The notes beneath the pieces are model-generated. The model searched no databases, was not told where the DNA came from, and saw nothing but the letters and a program-made list of their open reading frames with translations. This document shows, piece after piece, positions 46,834 to 54,597 of a stretch of DNA of 64,000 bases (the stretch's first letter is position 1; each line of letters opens with the position of its first letter). Source of the DNA: Paenibacillus xylanexedens (GTDB lineage: Bacteria > Bacillota > Bacilli > Paenibacillales > Paenibacillaceae); NCBI RefSeq assembly GCF_007676705.1, contig NZ_VEBF01000001.1, positions 744,001-808,000 on the forward strand, given 5' to 3'. The position numbers were made by a program, and so were the translations under genes.

Positions 46834-47763
46834 TTAATGTGTCGTGCACAAATTCAAAATACCGCGTTCCTCAAGTACACTCACCAAAGTCGAACCCATC
46901 TCAGCAGGTGTTGGTGCTACTTTGATTCCACATGATTCCAGTTTCGCTATTTTCTCTTTGGCTGTACCTTTACCACCAGAGATAATAGCGCCAGCATGGC
47001 CCATCCGTTTGCCTGGAGGCGCTGTTACGCCACCGATAAAGCCAACAACCGGTTTGGTCATGTTCTCACGTACCCAATCTGCAGCATCCTCTTCAGCAGT
47101 ACCACCGATCTCACCAATCATAATGACCGCGTGAGTCTGTGGGTCTTCATTGAACCGCTTCAGGATATCAATGAATTCGGAGCCTTTTACAGGGTCTCCC
47201 CCGATTCCAACTGCAGAAGATTGTCCAATACCACGAGTTGTCAGTTGATGAACGGCTTCATACGTTAGTGTACCACTACGCGAAACAACGCCCACATGCC
47301 CTGCCATATGGATATACCCAGGCATGATACCGATTTTACATTCACCTGGTGTAATGACACCTGGACAGTTCGGTCCGATCAGGACGGTATTTTTACCTTC
47401 CATGAAACGGTCAACCTTGATCATGTCTAGAACCGGAATACCTTCTGTAATACAGATAACGAGGTCCAGCTCTGCATCAACAGCTTCCATAATGGAATCT
47501 GCTGCAAATGCCGGAGGAACGTAAATGACGCTCGCTGTTGCGCCTGTAGCTTCCTTCGCTTCCTGCACAGTGTTAAACACCGGCAGGCTGGCTACTGTAC
47601 CGTCTTCCAGCGTGATATCCACATTGGTTCCGCCTTTACCCGGTGTAACTCCGCCTACCATCTGGGTTCCGTAGTCCAATGCGCCCTTCGTGTGGAACAT
47701 TCCCGTTGAACCCGTAATGCCTTGCGTAATGACTTTTGTATTTTTATCGATCAAAATACTCAC
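46834..47763 (-). CDS. sucD: Succinate-CoA ligase alpha subunit
   Basis: 309 residues. CoA-binding [40 protein letters not shown] and the active-site region [19 protein letters not shown] (phosphohistidine near 248). Pairs with SucC for the TCA-cycle step from succinyl-CoA to succinate with substrate-level phosphorylation. It follows sucC after 63 bases. Confidence 0.98.
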   Translation of the reverse strand: MSILIDKNTKVITQGITGSTGMFHTKGALDYGTQMVGGVTPGKGGTNVDITLEDGTVASLPVFNTVQEAKEATGATASVIYVPPAFAADSIMEAVDAELDLVICITEGIPVLDMIKVDRFMEGKNTVLIGPNCPGVITPGECKIGIMPGYIHMAGHVGVVSRSGTLTYEAVHQLTTRGIGQSSAVGIGGDPVKGSEFIDILKRFNEDPQTHAVIMIGEIGGTAEEDAADWVRENMTKPVVGFIGGVTAPPGKRMGHAGAIISGGKGTAKEKIAKLESCGIKVAPTPAEMGSTLVSVLEERGILNLCTTH

Positions 47764-47826
47764 GTTGCTTCACATCCTTACGGTTATTTTTCAGTTCCCG
47801 GACAGCTCCGGTACTAAGGAATGAAC

Positions 47827-48987
47827 TTATTTTACGAGGGCAACAATCTTCTGTGCACCATCGGCCATGGAGTCAGCAGGAACGATATTCAGGCCAGATT
47901 CACCCAGAATACGTTTACCAAGCTCCACGTTAGTTCCTTCAAGACGAACAACAAGCGGTTTGGTCAGACCAAGCTGCTTCGCTGCTTCAACAACACCGTT
48001 GGCGATAACATCACAGCGCATAATGCCACCGAAAATGTTAACAAAGATCCCGGCTACTTTAGCATCAGACAAAATGATCTTAAATGCTTCAGTCACCTTC
48101 TCCGTTGTTGCACCGCCCCCTACGTCAAGGAAGTTGGCGGGGTCTCCACCGTAGTATTTGATAATGTCCATCGTCGCCATCGCAAGTCCCGCACCATTGA
48201 CCATACAGCCGATGTTGCCATCAAGTGCTATGTAGCTGAGGTCGTATTTGGAAGCTTCGATTTCTTTTTCATCCTCTTCATCCAGGTCACGCAGTTCCAA
48301 AATGTCTTTGTGACGGAACAGGGCGTTGGAGTCAAAGTTCAACTTCGCGTCCAGTGCGATAACGTTTCCATCTCCTGTAACAACGAGAGGATTGATCTCG
48401 GCAATGGAGCAATCTTTTTCGACAAAAGCTGTGTACAACGCGAGCATGAACTTAACAGCTTTGTTCACCAGTTCGTTAGGGATCTGAATGCTGTAAGCCA
48501 GTTTACGCGCCTGGAACACTTGCAACCCAATAGCAGGGTCAATGATTTCTTTGAAAATTTTCTCAGGTGTAGCTTCAGCTACTTCTTCAATCTCAGTACC
48601 GCCTTCTTCGGAAGCCATCATAACTACACGGCCTGTGGCACGGTCCACAACAACACCCACATAATACTCTTTGCGGATATCGCATCCTTCTTCAATCAGA
48701 AGACGTTTCACTTCTTTACCTTCTGGTCCAGTCTGGTGTGTCACCAATACTTTACCGAGAATTTCGGAAGCATAGGCACGAACTTCATCCGTGCTCTTCG
48801 CCACTTTTACGCCGCCGGCTTTACCCCGGCCACCTGCGTGAATTTGCGCTTTAACTACAGTCACCGGACTGCCCAGTGCCTCTGCGGCCGCAACCGCTTC
48901 ATCGACTGTATAAGCAACCTTTCCATTTGGAACGGTAACTCCATACTGTTTCAGTACTTCTTTTCCTTGATATTCATGGATATTCAT
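47827..48987 (-). CDS. sucC: Succinate-CoA ligase (ADP-forming) beta subunit
   Basis: 386 residues. ATP-grasp domain beginning [57 protein letters not shown], and the C-terminal ligase domain with [29 protein letters not shown] and [19 protein letters not shown]. First gene of sucCD with a GATAGGAGG ribosome-binding site. Confidence 0.98.
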   Translation of the reverse strand: MNIHEYQGKEVLKQYGVTVPNGKVAYTVDEAVAAAEALGSPVTVVKAQIHAGGRGKAGGVKVAKSTDEVRAYASEILGKVLVTHQTGPEGKEVKRLLIEEGCDIRKEYYVGVVVDRATGRVVMMASEEGGTEIEEVAEATPEKIFKEIIDPAIGLQVFQARKLAYSIQIPNELVNKAVKFMLALYTAFVEKDCSIAEINPLVVTGDGNVIALDAKLNFDSNALFRHKDILELRDLDEEDEKEIEASKYDLSYIALDGNIGCMVNGAGLAMATMDIIKYYGGDPANFLDVGGGATTEKVTEAFKIILSDAKVAGIFVNIFGGIMRCDVIANGVVEAAKQLGLTKPLVVRLEGTNVELGKRILGESGLNIVPADSMADGAQKIVALVK

Positions 48988-49078
48988 TCTCGAATCCTCC
49001 TATCAACATGACTGCAACAAGGCGGGTTGGTAGACTAACAAAAGACAAATGTTGACTATTTTCACTTAAACCCAATTC

Positions 49079-49107
49079 ATTGTAACACGTTTTTAAAACG
49101 CTTTCCT
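49079..49107 (-). promoter_or_regulatory. Possible sucC promoter -10 and cre-like site
   Basis: Minus strand: a TACAAT -10-like box (49079-49084), about 95 bases upstream of the sucC start. Just upstream, AGGAAAGCGTTTTAA (49093-49107) matches the CcpA cre consensus WTGNAANCGNWWNCW at all but two defined positions. No good -35 is visible. Catabolite control of sucCD is plausible but not shown. Confidence 0.35.
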
Positions 49108-49182
49108 TAAAAAATTAATGGTTAATAGACAGTATTTTGATATGAGTATGATCCCATATTGTGAATGTTTGGGTATATATGG

Positions 49183-49210
49183 AAAAAACCTCAGCTAAAA
49201 GCCAAGGTTT
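49183..49210 (-). terminator. Terminator downstream of the OhrR-like regulator gene
   Basis: On the minus strand AAACCTTGGCT and AGCTGAGGTTT pair over 11 bp (two wobbles) around TTT, followed by TTTTTTCC. It lies 22 bases after the regulator stop codon. Confidence 0.85.
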
Positions 49211-49231
49211 CCACGATGCAAAGTTACATTA

Positions 49232-49687
49232 TTATTTTTTGGCTGCGTTAGTGTTAGTTTCGTGGACTTTTTCCAGTAATCCTTTGAACTGACCCAGCAA
49301 AGCTTCAAACTCGGTGCTATTCAAACACGCGTCTCCCTGGATGGATGCAGGTATGGACAATGCCTTATTTCGCAGCTCACGACCGGAGTCGGTTAGTGTA
49401 ATTAATACTTTTCGTTCATCCTGAGCCGAACGTTCGCGATTAATATGTCCTGCTGACTGCAAACGTTTGAGAAGTGGTGTCAACGTTCCCGAATCAAGGT
49501 ACAACGCCTCCCCGATCTCCTTAACCGTGCATTCTTCACGTTCCCACAATACCATTAGAACCAGATACTGTGAATACGTTACGCCGAGCACCTCCAGATA
49601 GGGCTGGTACATCTTCGTAATCTCACGTGAACAAGCATATATGGCAAAGCATAATTGGTTATCCAGCTTCAAACTGTCAGTCTGCAT
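49232..49687 (-). CDS. OhrR-like MarR-family peroxide-sensing repressor
   Basis: 151 residues. N-terminus [20 protein letters not shown] carries the reactive Cys13 in the context of B. subtilis OhrR (LENQLC). The winged helix includes [40 protein letters not shown] and the wing [14 protein letters not shown]. An additional Cys121 sits in the C-terminal helix region (GDACLNS), near where 2-Cys OhrR proteins have their resolving Cys. Known OhrR represses the organic hydroperoxide reductase ohrA; no ohrA is in the window. A terminator follows. Confident family, less so the exact regulon. Confidence 0.85.
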   Translation of the reverse strand: MQTDSLKLDNQLCFAIYACSREITKMYQPYLEVLGVTYSQYLVLMVLWEREECTVKEIGEALYLDSGTLTPLLKRLQSAGHINRERSAQDERKVLITLTDSGRELRNKALSIPASIQGDACLNSTEFEALLGQFKGLLEKVHETNTNAAKK

Positions 49688-49826
49688 ATGTCTTTCTCAC
49701 CTGCCTATTGTGCATTCTATTCCTTATAACACAGGAACTATAGATCTATATTATCACAAAATAGAAAAAAAACAGAATAATTGAGCACAAATGATTTTAC
49801 CTTTCGATTTAATTATGTTAAATTAG

Positions 49827-49838
49827 ATTGTATACAAT
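49827..49838. promoter_or_regulatory. Perfect palindrome ATTGTATACAAT, candidate operator
   Basis: A 12-bp perfect palindrome in the 480-base gap between the OhrR-like gene and comM, about 140 bases upstream of the regulator start. OhrR operators are known to contain TACAATT/AATTGTA half-sites, so autoregulation is possible; GntR-type operators look similar. On the plus strand, TTTACC-17-TAAATT lies just ahead of it as a weak promoter. Apart from this and the comM promoter the gap 49688-50167 shows nothing else. Confidence 0.35.
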
Positions 49839-50052
49839 ACATTTTGGTACGGATAGACATTACTACTTACTCAGGATGCAATAGCAATAATCAAAAGATC
49901 CATCGAATAGATTTACGATTTCACATATCAAAATCTCTTAACCATAATGCAAGTTTATACGATGCCATTTTCACAAAAGTTACTTAACTGATTTCTTTTT
50001 AAAATATAAAAATTCAGGAATCATTTATAATTACTACAGCGATAAAGACAGG

Positions 50053-50081
50053 TTGACTGCATGATTCCTTTTATATAAAAT
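50053..50081 (+). promoter_or_regulatory. Sigma-A promoter for comM
   Basis: TTGACT (50053-50058), exact 17-bp spacer, TAAAAT (50076-50081): five of six matches in each box. It gives a leader of about 80 nt before the comM start. Confidence 0.8.
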
Positions 50082-50167
50082 GCTTAGTAGAAGCTGAGGA
50101 AGCACCTTAATTCGTAGACTGGCCCGTATTATGCGGAGTCAAGAATCGAGTGAGGTGTTTCTTTGTT

Positions 50168-51781
50168 ATGTACGGGAAATTGCATAGTGCGTGTTTGTAT
50201 GGAATTGATGGCGTTCTAATCGAGGTGGAAACAGATCTATCCAATGGCCTACCACAGACGTCTATCATCGGGTTACCGGATTCAGCTATTCGTGAGGCTG
50301 TAGAACGTGTTCGTGCTGCTATTAAGAACTGTGGATATCAGTATCCTTTACAGCGGATTACAATCAATCTGGCCCCTGCTGATCTGCGCAAGGAAGGATC
50401 TTCCTTTGATCTCGCCATTGCCATTGGATTACTTATGACAAGCGGCCAGCTTGTACTTCCTCCCCACGAACGGACATTAGTGGTTGGCGAGCTGGCATTG
50501 GACGGTTCGATCAGATCAGTGCCGGGCATTTTATCCATGGTGGACCTGGCCAAGAGACAAGGCTTCACGTCCGTTCTCCTTCCTTTGGATAACGTGGAGG
50601 AAGCGTCTCTGATTCGAGGTATTCAGGTATTTGGTGTTCGTCATTTACAGGATATCGCGCCGGAAAATTCAGATCAATCTACGAGTTCGGTTGGAATACC
50701 AAAAAATACAGCCAATGCTGGGCCGGTTGTATTAAAAAATTATGCTCACCTCGCTGCTCCTACAATAGATAAGACACAGAGTATGCAGGATAAAAGGGTG
50801 AGACAGAATTCATTATTTACGGATGACTACAGTGATGTTCTCGGGCAGCATCATGTTAAACGCGCGCTTATGATTGCTGCGGCTGGCATGCATAATATAT
50901 TGCTCGTTGGGCCACCAGGTACGGGCAAAACGATGTTAATCAAACGTTTGCCTACCATCCTTCCCCCTTTGTCAGAAGATGAAGCACTGGAAGTAACCAA
51001 AGTATTAAGTGCTGCAGGCAAGTTGAAAGAAGCGCCACAAGGCCTGATTGCAGACAGACCTTTTCGCTCCCCGCACCACACGATATCTACCTCTGGTCTG
51101 ATTGGAGGCGGTGGTATCCCGAAACCGGGTGAAGTGAGTCTTGCTCACCGAGGCATACTCTTTCTGGATGAATTACCTGAGTTCCAGCGCCAAGTGCTGG
51201 AGGTATTAAGACAGCCATTAGAGGATCGCACAGTGACGATTAGCCGAGCGCGGGCCGCATTCACCTTCCCCGCCCAGTTCATGCTGGCATGTTCTATGAA
51301 TCCCTGTCCCTGCGGGTACCTGTCAGCTCATTCAGAGGAGCAGCGCTGCATATGCAGTCCCGCTCGTGTTGCAGCGTACCGAGCCAAAATTTCAGGACCA
51401 TTGCTGGATCGTATCGATCTTCAGGTTGAGGTTCCTCCACCTGGCGAGTGGCGCAAATCAGCTCCCTCACCTTCTTCTGCTGAAATGCAGAGAAAAGTCA
51501 TTCATGCTCATCGGATTCAGGCTGCACGTTATGCTCAAAGTTCGGTCCGTTGGAATAGCCAGCTTTCGGGCACGCTTTTGCGACGTACAATTCAACTCCC
51601 TCAAGAGGCAGAGCAGCTGTTAGAGCAAACGCTGCAAACGTTAAACCTGAGCATGCGTGCACATGATCGCATTATCAAGATGGCACAGACGATTGCCGAT
51701 CTGGATCATGATGGTGAAATCGTGACAGCTCATGTGGCTGAAGCCATACAGTATCGTCAATTGGATCTTAATTTATTTTGA
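50168..51781 (+). CDS. comM: ComM/YifB family AAA+ helicase (Mg-chelatase-like)
   Basis: 537 residues from the ATG at 50168 (MYGKLHSACLYG), preceded by GAGGTG; a GTG six codons earlier is in frame but has no ribosome-binding site. N-terminal Lon-protease-like fold domain (about 1-170) with GLPDSAIREAVERVRAAIKN, then the AAA+ core: Walker A LLVGPPGTGKTMLIKRL, the Mg-chelatase motifs RPFRSPHHTISTSGLIGGG and GEVSLAHRGILFLDELPEF, and MNPCPCGY, with a C-terminal helical lid. ComM is a branch-migration helicase in natural transformation. The only plus-strand gene of the core, divergent from the OhrR-like gene; no clear terminator of its own. Confidence 0.95.
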   Translation: MYGKLHSACLYGIDGVLIEVETDLSNGLPQTSIIGLPDSAIREAVERVRAAIKNCGYQYPLQRITINLAPADLRKEGSSFDLAIAIGLLMTSGQLVLPPHERTLVVGELALDGSIRSVPGILSMVDLAKRQGFTSVLLPLDNVEEASLIRGIQVFGVRHLQDIAPENSDQSTSSVGIPKNTANAGPVVLKNYAHLAAPTIDKTQSMQDKRVRQNSLFTDDYSDVLGQHHVKRALMIAAAGMHNILLVGPPGTGKTMLIKRLPTILPPLSEDEALEVTKVLSAAGKLKEAPQGLIADRPFRSPHHTISTSGLIGGGGIPKPGEVSLAHRGILFLDELPEFQRQVLEVLRQPLEDRTVTISRARAAFTFPAQFMLACSMNPCPCGYLSAHSEEQRCICSPARVAAYRAKISGPLLDRIDLQVEVPPPGEWRKSAPSPSSAEMQRKVIHAHRIQAARYAQSSVRWNSQLSGTLLRRTIQLPQEAEQLLEQTLQTLNLSMRAHDRIIKMAQTIADLDHDGEIVTAHVAEAIQYRQLDLNLF

Positions 51782-51916
51782 AGCTTAGGGGTGAAGAACA
51801 GTCCAGGTTGCCGAAAGGCAGTGAAATACGCACAAACCTGTAGACATCAGATGAAAAGTCGAGAAGGATGTAAGGATATTTCATGCAGATTCTACAGACA
51901 GACACACCAACATGGC

Positions 51917-51964
51917 AAAAAAACGTACAAGCCCTTCTCTTCTGTGAAGAAAGGTACTTGTACG
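51917..51964 (-). terminator. Terminator of the nitroreductase gene
   Basis: On the minus strand CGTACAAG and CTTGTACG close an extended hairpin with inner CTTTCTTC/GAAG-type pairing, followed by TTTTTTT. It lies 55 bases after the nitroreductase stop, convergent with comM. Confidence 0.85.
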
Positions 51965-52018
51965 TAGATTTTCCTGAAACATATAGAGCTCTTGTGCAGC
52001 TGCATTTTACCATATTTA

Positions 52019-52570
52019 TTATTCGAAAAGAGTGAGTTTATCCTTGGCTGGTGTACGTTCTTTGGCAGAAGGAATAACATCGGGGTATCCCATATAAATC
52101 ATGCCTACAATCTTCTCACCCGCCTCTATTCCAAGCGGTTTGCGGAATTTGGGAGCGTACAAGAATGGCTTGGTCACCCAGAACGTTCCTATGTCTTCAC
52201 TCCAGGCTGCAAGCATAAAGTTCTGAACCAACGCACTTACCGCAGCAAAGTCTTCGTCCCATATATTCTGTCTTGGATCTTCCTCCAGAACGACAAGCAT
52301 AACGGATGGAACTTGCAAAATATTGGCTGAGAATTTGTTGTCTTCTCCCATTTCTGCATCAATAGCCTCAGCCAGTTTCTTCCGTCCATTCCCGGTAAAC
52401 AACAAAAATCTCCATGGTTCACGCAATTTATGGTTAGGAGCCCAGACTGCCGTATCCAGCAACTCTATAATCTGCTGTGTAGGAACAGCTTCTTTTTTGA
52501 ATTTTTTCACCGTGCGACGATTTTGAATCGCATTTCTGACTTCATTCGTTGTTTTCGTAGCTTTACTCAT
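52019..52570 (-). CDS. Nitroreductase family FMN oxidoreductase
   Basis: 183 residues, the short single-domain nitroreductase. N-terminal IQNRRTVKKFKKEAVPTQQI with the FMN-phosphate-binding Arg pair, TAVWAPNHKLREPWRFLLFT, a central ALVQNFMLAAWSEDIGTFWV helix and the C-terminal EKIVGMIYMGYPD. Substrate is not predictable (quinones, nitro compounds or other flavin-reducible substrates). It has a good ribosome-binding site (GGGAGGT), its own promoter at 52686-52715, and a palindrome in the leader suggesting a dedicated repressor. Transcribed alone. Confidence 0.88.
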   Translation of the reverse strand: MSKATKTTNEVRNAIQNRRTVKKFKKEAVPTQQIIELLDTAVWAPNHKLREPWRFLLFTGNGRKKLAEAIDAEMGEDNKFSANILQVPSVMLVVLEEDPRQNIWDEDFAAVSALVQNFMLAAWSEDIGTFWVTKPFLYAPKFRKPLGIEAGEKIVGMIYMGYPDVIPSAKERTPAKDKLTLFE

Positions 52571-52647
52571 CGGCCGTACCTCCCTGGTTATAAAATCATT
52601 CGCAACCGCAACATTGATTCGCGGCCCAGTACACTCAATATAATTTC

Positions 52648-52660
52648 TTTATGACATAAA
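52648..52660. promoter_or_regulatory. Palindrome TTTATGACATAAA in the nitroreductase leader
   Basis: A perfect 6+1+6 palindrome about 25-38 bases downstream of the nitroreductase -10 box and 78 bases upstream of the start codon. The location suits a repressor operator. The regulator is not identifiable from sequence. Confidence 0.4.
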
Positions 52661-52685
52661 AAATAAATTCCAGTTTACCTTCTTG

Positions 52686-52715
52686 ATTATACACCCATCT
52701 GATCACGAGATTCAA
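52686..52715 (-). promoter_or_regulatory. Sigma-A promoter of the nitroreductase gene
   Basis: Minus strand: TTGAAT (52710-52715), 18-bp spacer, consensus TATAAT (52686-52691). Followed by the palindrome at 52648-52660. Confidence 0.7.
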
Positions 52716-52757
52716 AGGGGCGGCAGAGATCATTACCATTAAGGTTATTACGAACAG

Positions 52758-52816
52758 AAAAGACGACTCTGAATCTTGATTCACCACGAGGGATCATCAA
52801 GCCAGAGCCGTCTTTT
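52758..52816. terminator. Large terminator hairpin downstream of the secreted-protein gene
   Basis: AAAAGACG-A-CTCTG pairs with CAGAG-C-CGTCTTTT, with an inner CTTGAT/ATCAAG stem. It lies about 40 bases after the stop at 52857 and upstream of the nitroreductase promoter. Near-symmetric, so it can work on both strands. Confidence 0.8.
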
Positions 52817-52856
52817 ATTCTCATGTTATACATTCACATATCATATCAACGCGTAA

Positions 52857-54053
52857 TCAATCGTAACCCTCCCCTTCAAACGTGCCATTCCCTTCAAATG
52901 TGCCATTAACAAAATCCATTTTATTGTACTTCTCCTGATTTCCTGCAAGATCTGTACTATAGTACTCTACCACCTTGACATCAGGGGCATAAAACTTGAC
53001 GGGCCCTTCATACATCTTCCATGCCCCCCCATTAATTCGATATTGTGTCGTCTTCACACCTGAACCTTTGACTTCGTCTGCTGCCTGTAGTCTAAATGTA
53101 AATCCTTTGATGTATAGCTTCCCATTAACTGTATCTGTTATAGGAACTAATTTGTATTTGGTTACAGGCGGCGTAATGTCCGCATCCGTCTTAAGTACGA
53201 TATTAAATGTATTCCGATCTCCTTTTACAAGAGTAACGCTCAGGCTCGATTTTAAATATCCTGCTGCTTCCCCCGTTATCGTTCTGGCCCCTGTTGGTAC
53301 GCGCTTTATAAAATAGTTGCCTTGAGCATCTGTTGTTGCCGAACCTCCAGCATTAACTTTAGCCCCACTTACTGGATTGCCCGACTCATCTACAACTTTT
53401 CCCCGCACGTGTGCCGCCTCAGCCAAAACAACATCCACTCTCAAGGTTCCTCCCTCACGGACACTCAAGCGACCCTGTTCATATAGCATATAATCATCGG
53501 CATCTACCCATATTGCAGTGTTCGGATTATAGGCATAATCAATTCCTGTAACCGTATATCGACCTTGCTGATCAGATTTGACTATACGATCAAAGAGAGT
53601 TGATACTTTTATACGAGCATCTGGAACAGGTCTGCCCGCCTGATCTTTGACTGTTCCCACAATCGTGGAAGGTTCATAAATACGAAAATCAACCTGTATT
53701 TGCTCTCCCCCCCTTAAACTATAGGAAGTGTAATGTCGATACGGCACATACCCCTCTGCTTCAACTGAAAAGGTAAATTCAGTATTTTTCTCAACGGATT
53801 CAATAATATGATAATTCCCACTCTCATCTGTCTCCACGCTGTGTTCTGACTTATTCCCATAAAAGTCATCAAGCCAATACTTAACCGTGGCGTCCTTGAC
53901 AGGAAATCCTTGACGATCAATCACTTTACCTGACACACTAACCGCATTGTCAGATTCAGCAGCATAAGAAACTCCGGAATACATGATTCCATACAAAATG
54001 AAAAATAAAGATAGTGCACTTAGTCGAATCATCCATTTGATACTTATATGCAT
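52857..54053 (-). CDS. Secreted protein with CarboxypepD_reg-like repeats and a C-terminal OmpL47-like domain
   Basis: 398 residues from the ATG at 54053 (MHISIKWMIRL), 10 bases after GAGGTG. Signal peptide about 1-32 ending VSYAAES. Then three beta-sandwich carboxypeptidase-regulatory-like repeats, each starting with a V-x-G-x-V-x-D segment: VSGKVIDRQGFPVKDATVKY, IVGTVKDQAGRPVPDARIKV and VRGKVVDESGNPVSGAKVNA. A C-terminal domain with GSGVKTTQYRINGGAWKMYE and YSTDLAGNQE resembles OmpL47/Ig-like segments. The end contains a duplicated GTFEG. No sortase motif seen. Probably extracellular or wall-associated; function unknown. 61 bases downstream of the small lasso-like peptide gene and probably co-transcribed with it. 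Confidence 0.8.
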   Translation of the reverse strand: MHISIKWMIRLSALSLFFILYGIMYSGVSYAAESDNAVSVSGKVIDRQGFPVKDATVKYWLDDFYGNKSEHSVETDESGNYHIIESVEKNTEFTFSVEAEGYVPYRHYTSYSLRGGEQIQVDFRIYEPSTIVGTVKDQAGRPVPDARIKVSTLFDRIVKSDQQGRYTVTGIDYAYNPNTAIWVDADDYMLYEQGRLSVREGGTLRVDVVLAEAAHVRGKVVDESGNPVSGAKVNAGGSATTDAQGNYFIKRVPTGARTITGEAAGYLKSSLSVTLVKGDRNTFNIVLKTDADITPPVTKYKLVPITDTVNGKLYIKGFTFRLQAADEVKGSGVKTTQYRINGGAWKMYEGPVKFYAPDVKVVEYYSTDLAGNQEKYNKMDFVNGTFEGNGTFEGEGYD

Positions 54054-54114
54054 CTTCTCACTACACCTCACCATTTATTTTTATTGATCAAACATTCCTC
54101 TTTAGCCTCTTTAA

Positions 54115-54276
54115 TTAACTGACCATAAGTTCAAGCTTCCAGAATTCTCCGTCCCAAACATATTGCCAAATCCCCTGTCCACCGTTCATGGTCTCGCTGA
54201 TATCCAGCACTTCCATCCGAGGGCACTCCCATACTTGTTTTACTGTGTTGTTCGAAGTATTCTGAAGATCTTTCAT
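54115..54276 (-). CDS. Putative RiPP precursor with paeninodin/lasso-type leader and atypical core
   Basis: 53 residues, read directly from the minus strand: ATG at 54274-54276 after a GGTGGG/GAGAGG region, TAA at 54115-54117. The leader contains WECPRMEVLDISETM: W-x-x-P, then EVLD, then a Thr at the penultimate position before a proposed cleavage after Met30. This matches paeninodin-type lasso leaders, where YxxP is bound by the RRE protein and Thr(-2) is required for processing. The 23-residue remainder opens NGGQGIWQYVWDGEF and ends LMVS. It is Gly- and Trp-rich, but positions 7-9 (W, Q, Y) lack the Asp/Glu needed for a normal lasso ring. No maturation enzymes are in the window. Own promoter and operator-like palindrome upstream. 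Alternative: a conserved small protein that merely resembles a lasso leader. Confidence 0.6.
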   Translation of the reverse strand: MKDLQNTSNNTVKQVWECPRMEVLDISETMNGGQGIWQYVWDGEFWKLELMVS

Positions 54277-54315
54277 ACATCCCACCAACCTCTCTTTAAA
54301 TTTTTCAACGTTCTT

Positions 54316-54345
54316 ATTTTATTACAAATGATACGATTTGTATCT
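54316..54345 (-). promoter_or_regulatory. Promoter of the lasso-like peptide, overlapped by a 17-bp palindrome
   Basis: Minus strand: -10 TAAAAT (54316-54321), 17-bp spacer, weak -35 GATACA (54339-54344). The palindrome AGATACAAATCGTATCA (54329-54345, arms GATAC/GTATC) covers the -35 and half the spacer, a typical repressor position. A near-identical copy is at 54550-54566. Confidence 0.5.
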
Positions 54346-54415
54346 AAAAATTCTGAAATACAATGATTTTATTATCAATGCTCTATCCTCTGTTTTGTGA
54401 TTTCATAGTTAAATC

Positions 54416-54458
54416 AAAAAAAGCCGCAGTTCCTGTATGAAGAGGAACTACGGCTTTA
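54416..54458 (-). terminator. Terminator downstream of the yraN operon
   Basis: AAAGCCG-C-AGTTCCT pairs with AGGAACT-A-CGGCTTT, followed on the minus strand by a T7 tract. It lies 140 bases after the yraN stop. It insulates the lasso-like peptide gene from the rplS-yraN transcription unit. Confidence 0.85.
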
Positions 54459-54549
54459 CTATATTAACTAATTTCAAAACTAAAACGAATGCGAAGATAA
54501 GACATAATTAAACTTGTACTTCAAAATAACTGACCGACTCACATTAAAA

Positions 54550-54566
54550 AGATACATTTCGTATCA
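54550..54566. promoter_or_regulatory. Second copy of the 17-bp palindrome, AGATACATTTCGTATCA
   Basis: Identical to the palindrome at 54329-54345 (read in the opposite orientation) except for the two central-left bases (TT for AA). It lies in the 138 bases between the yraN stop and the terminator; no gene start is nearby. The stretch 54459-54597 otherwise shows nothing. Confidence 0.5.
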
Positions 54567-54597
54567 ATTAATACAGCAATAACTTTGAGTGTAATTC

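Noticed and set aside
47821-49011. 396-codon plus-strand open frame
   Set aside because: It is exactly antisense to sucC, whose protein is fully recognisable; the antisense product is His/Phe/Asn-rich with no domain and no ribosome-binding site of note.
49781-49987. 68-codon plus-strand frame between the OhrR-like gene and comM
   Set aside because: No ribosome-binding site, random composition, and the palindrome lies inside it.
51768-52013. 81-codon minus-strand frame between nitroreductase and comM
   Set aside because: Runs through the nitroreductase terminator and into the end of comM on the other strand; Cys/Ser-rich random sequence.
54163-54366. 67-codon plus-strand frame
   Set aside because: Antisense to the lasso-like peptide gene; no ribosome-binding site or family.
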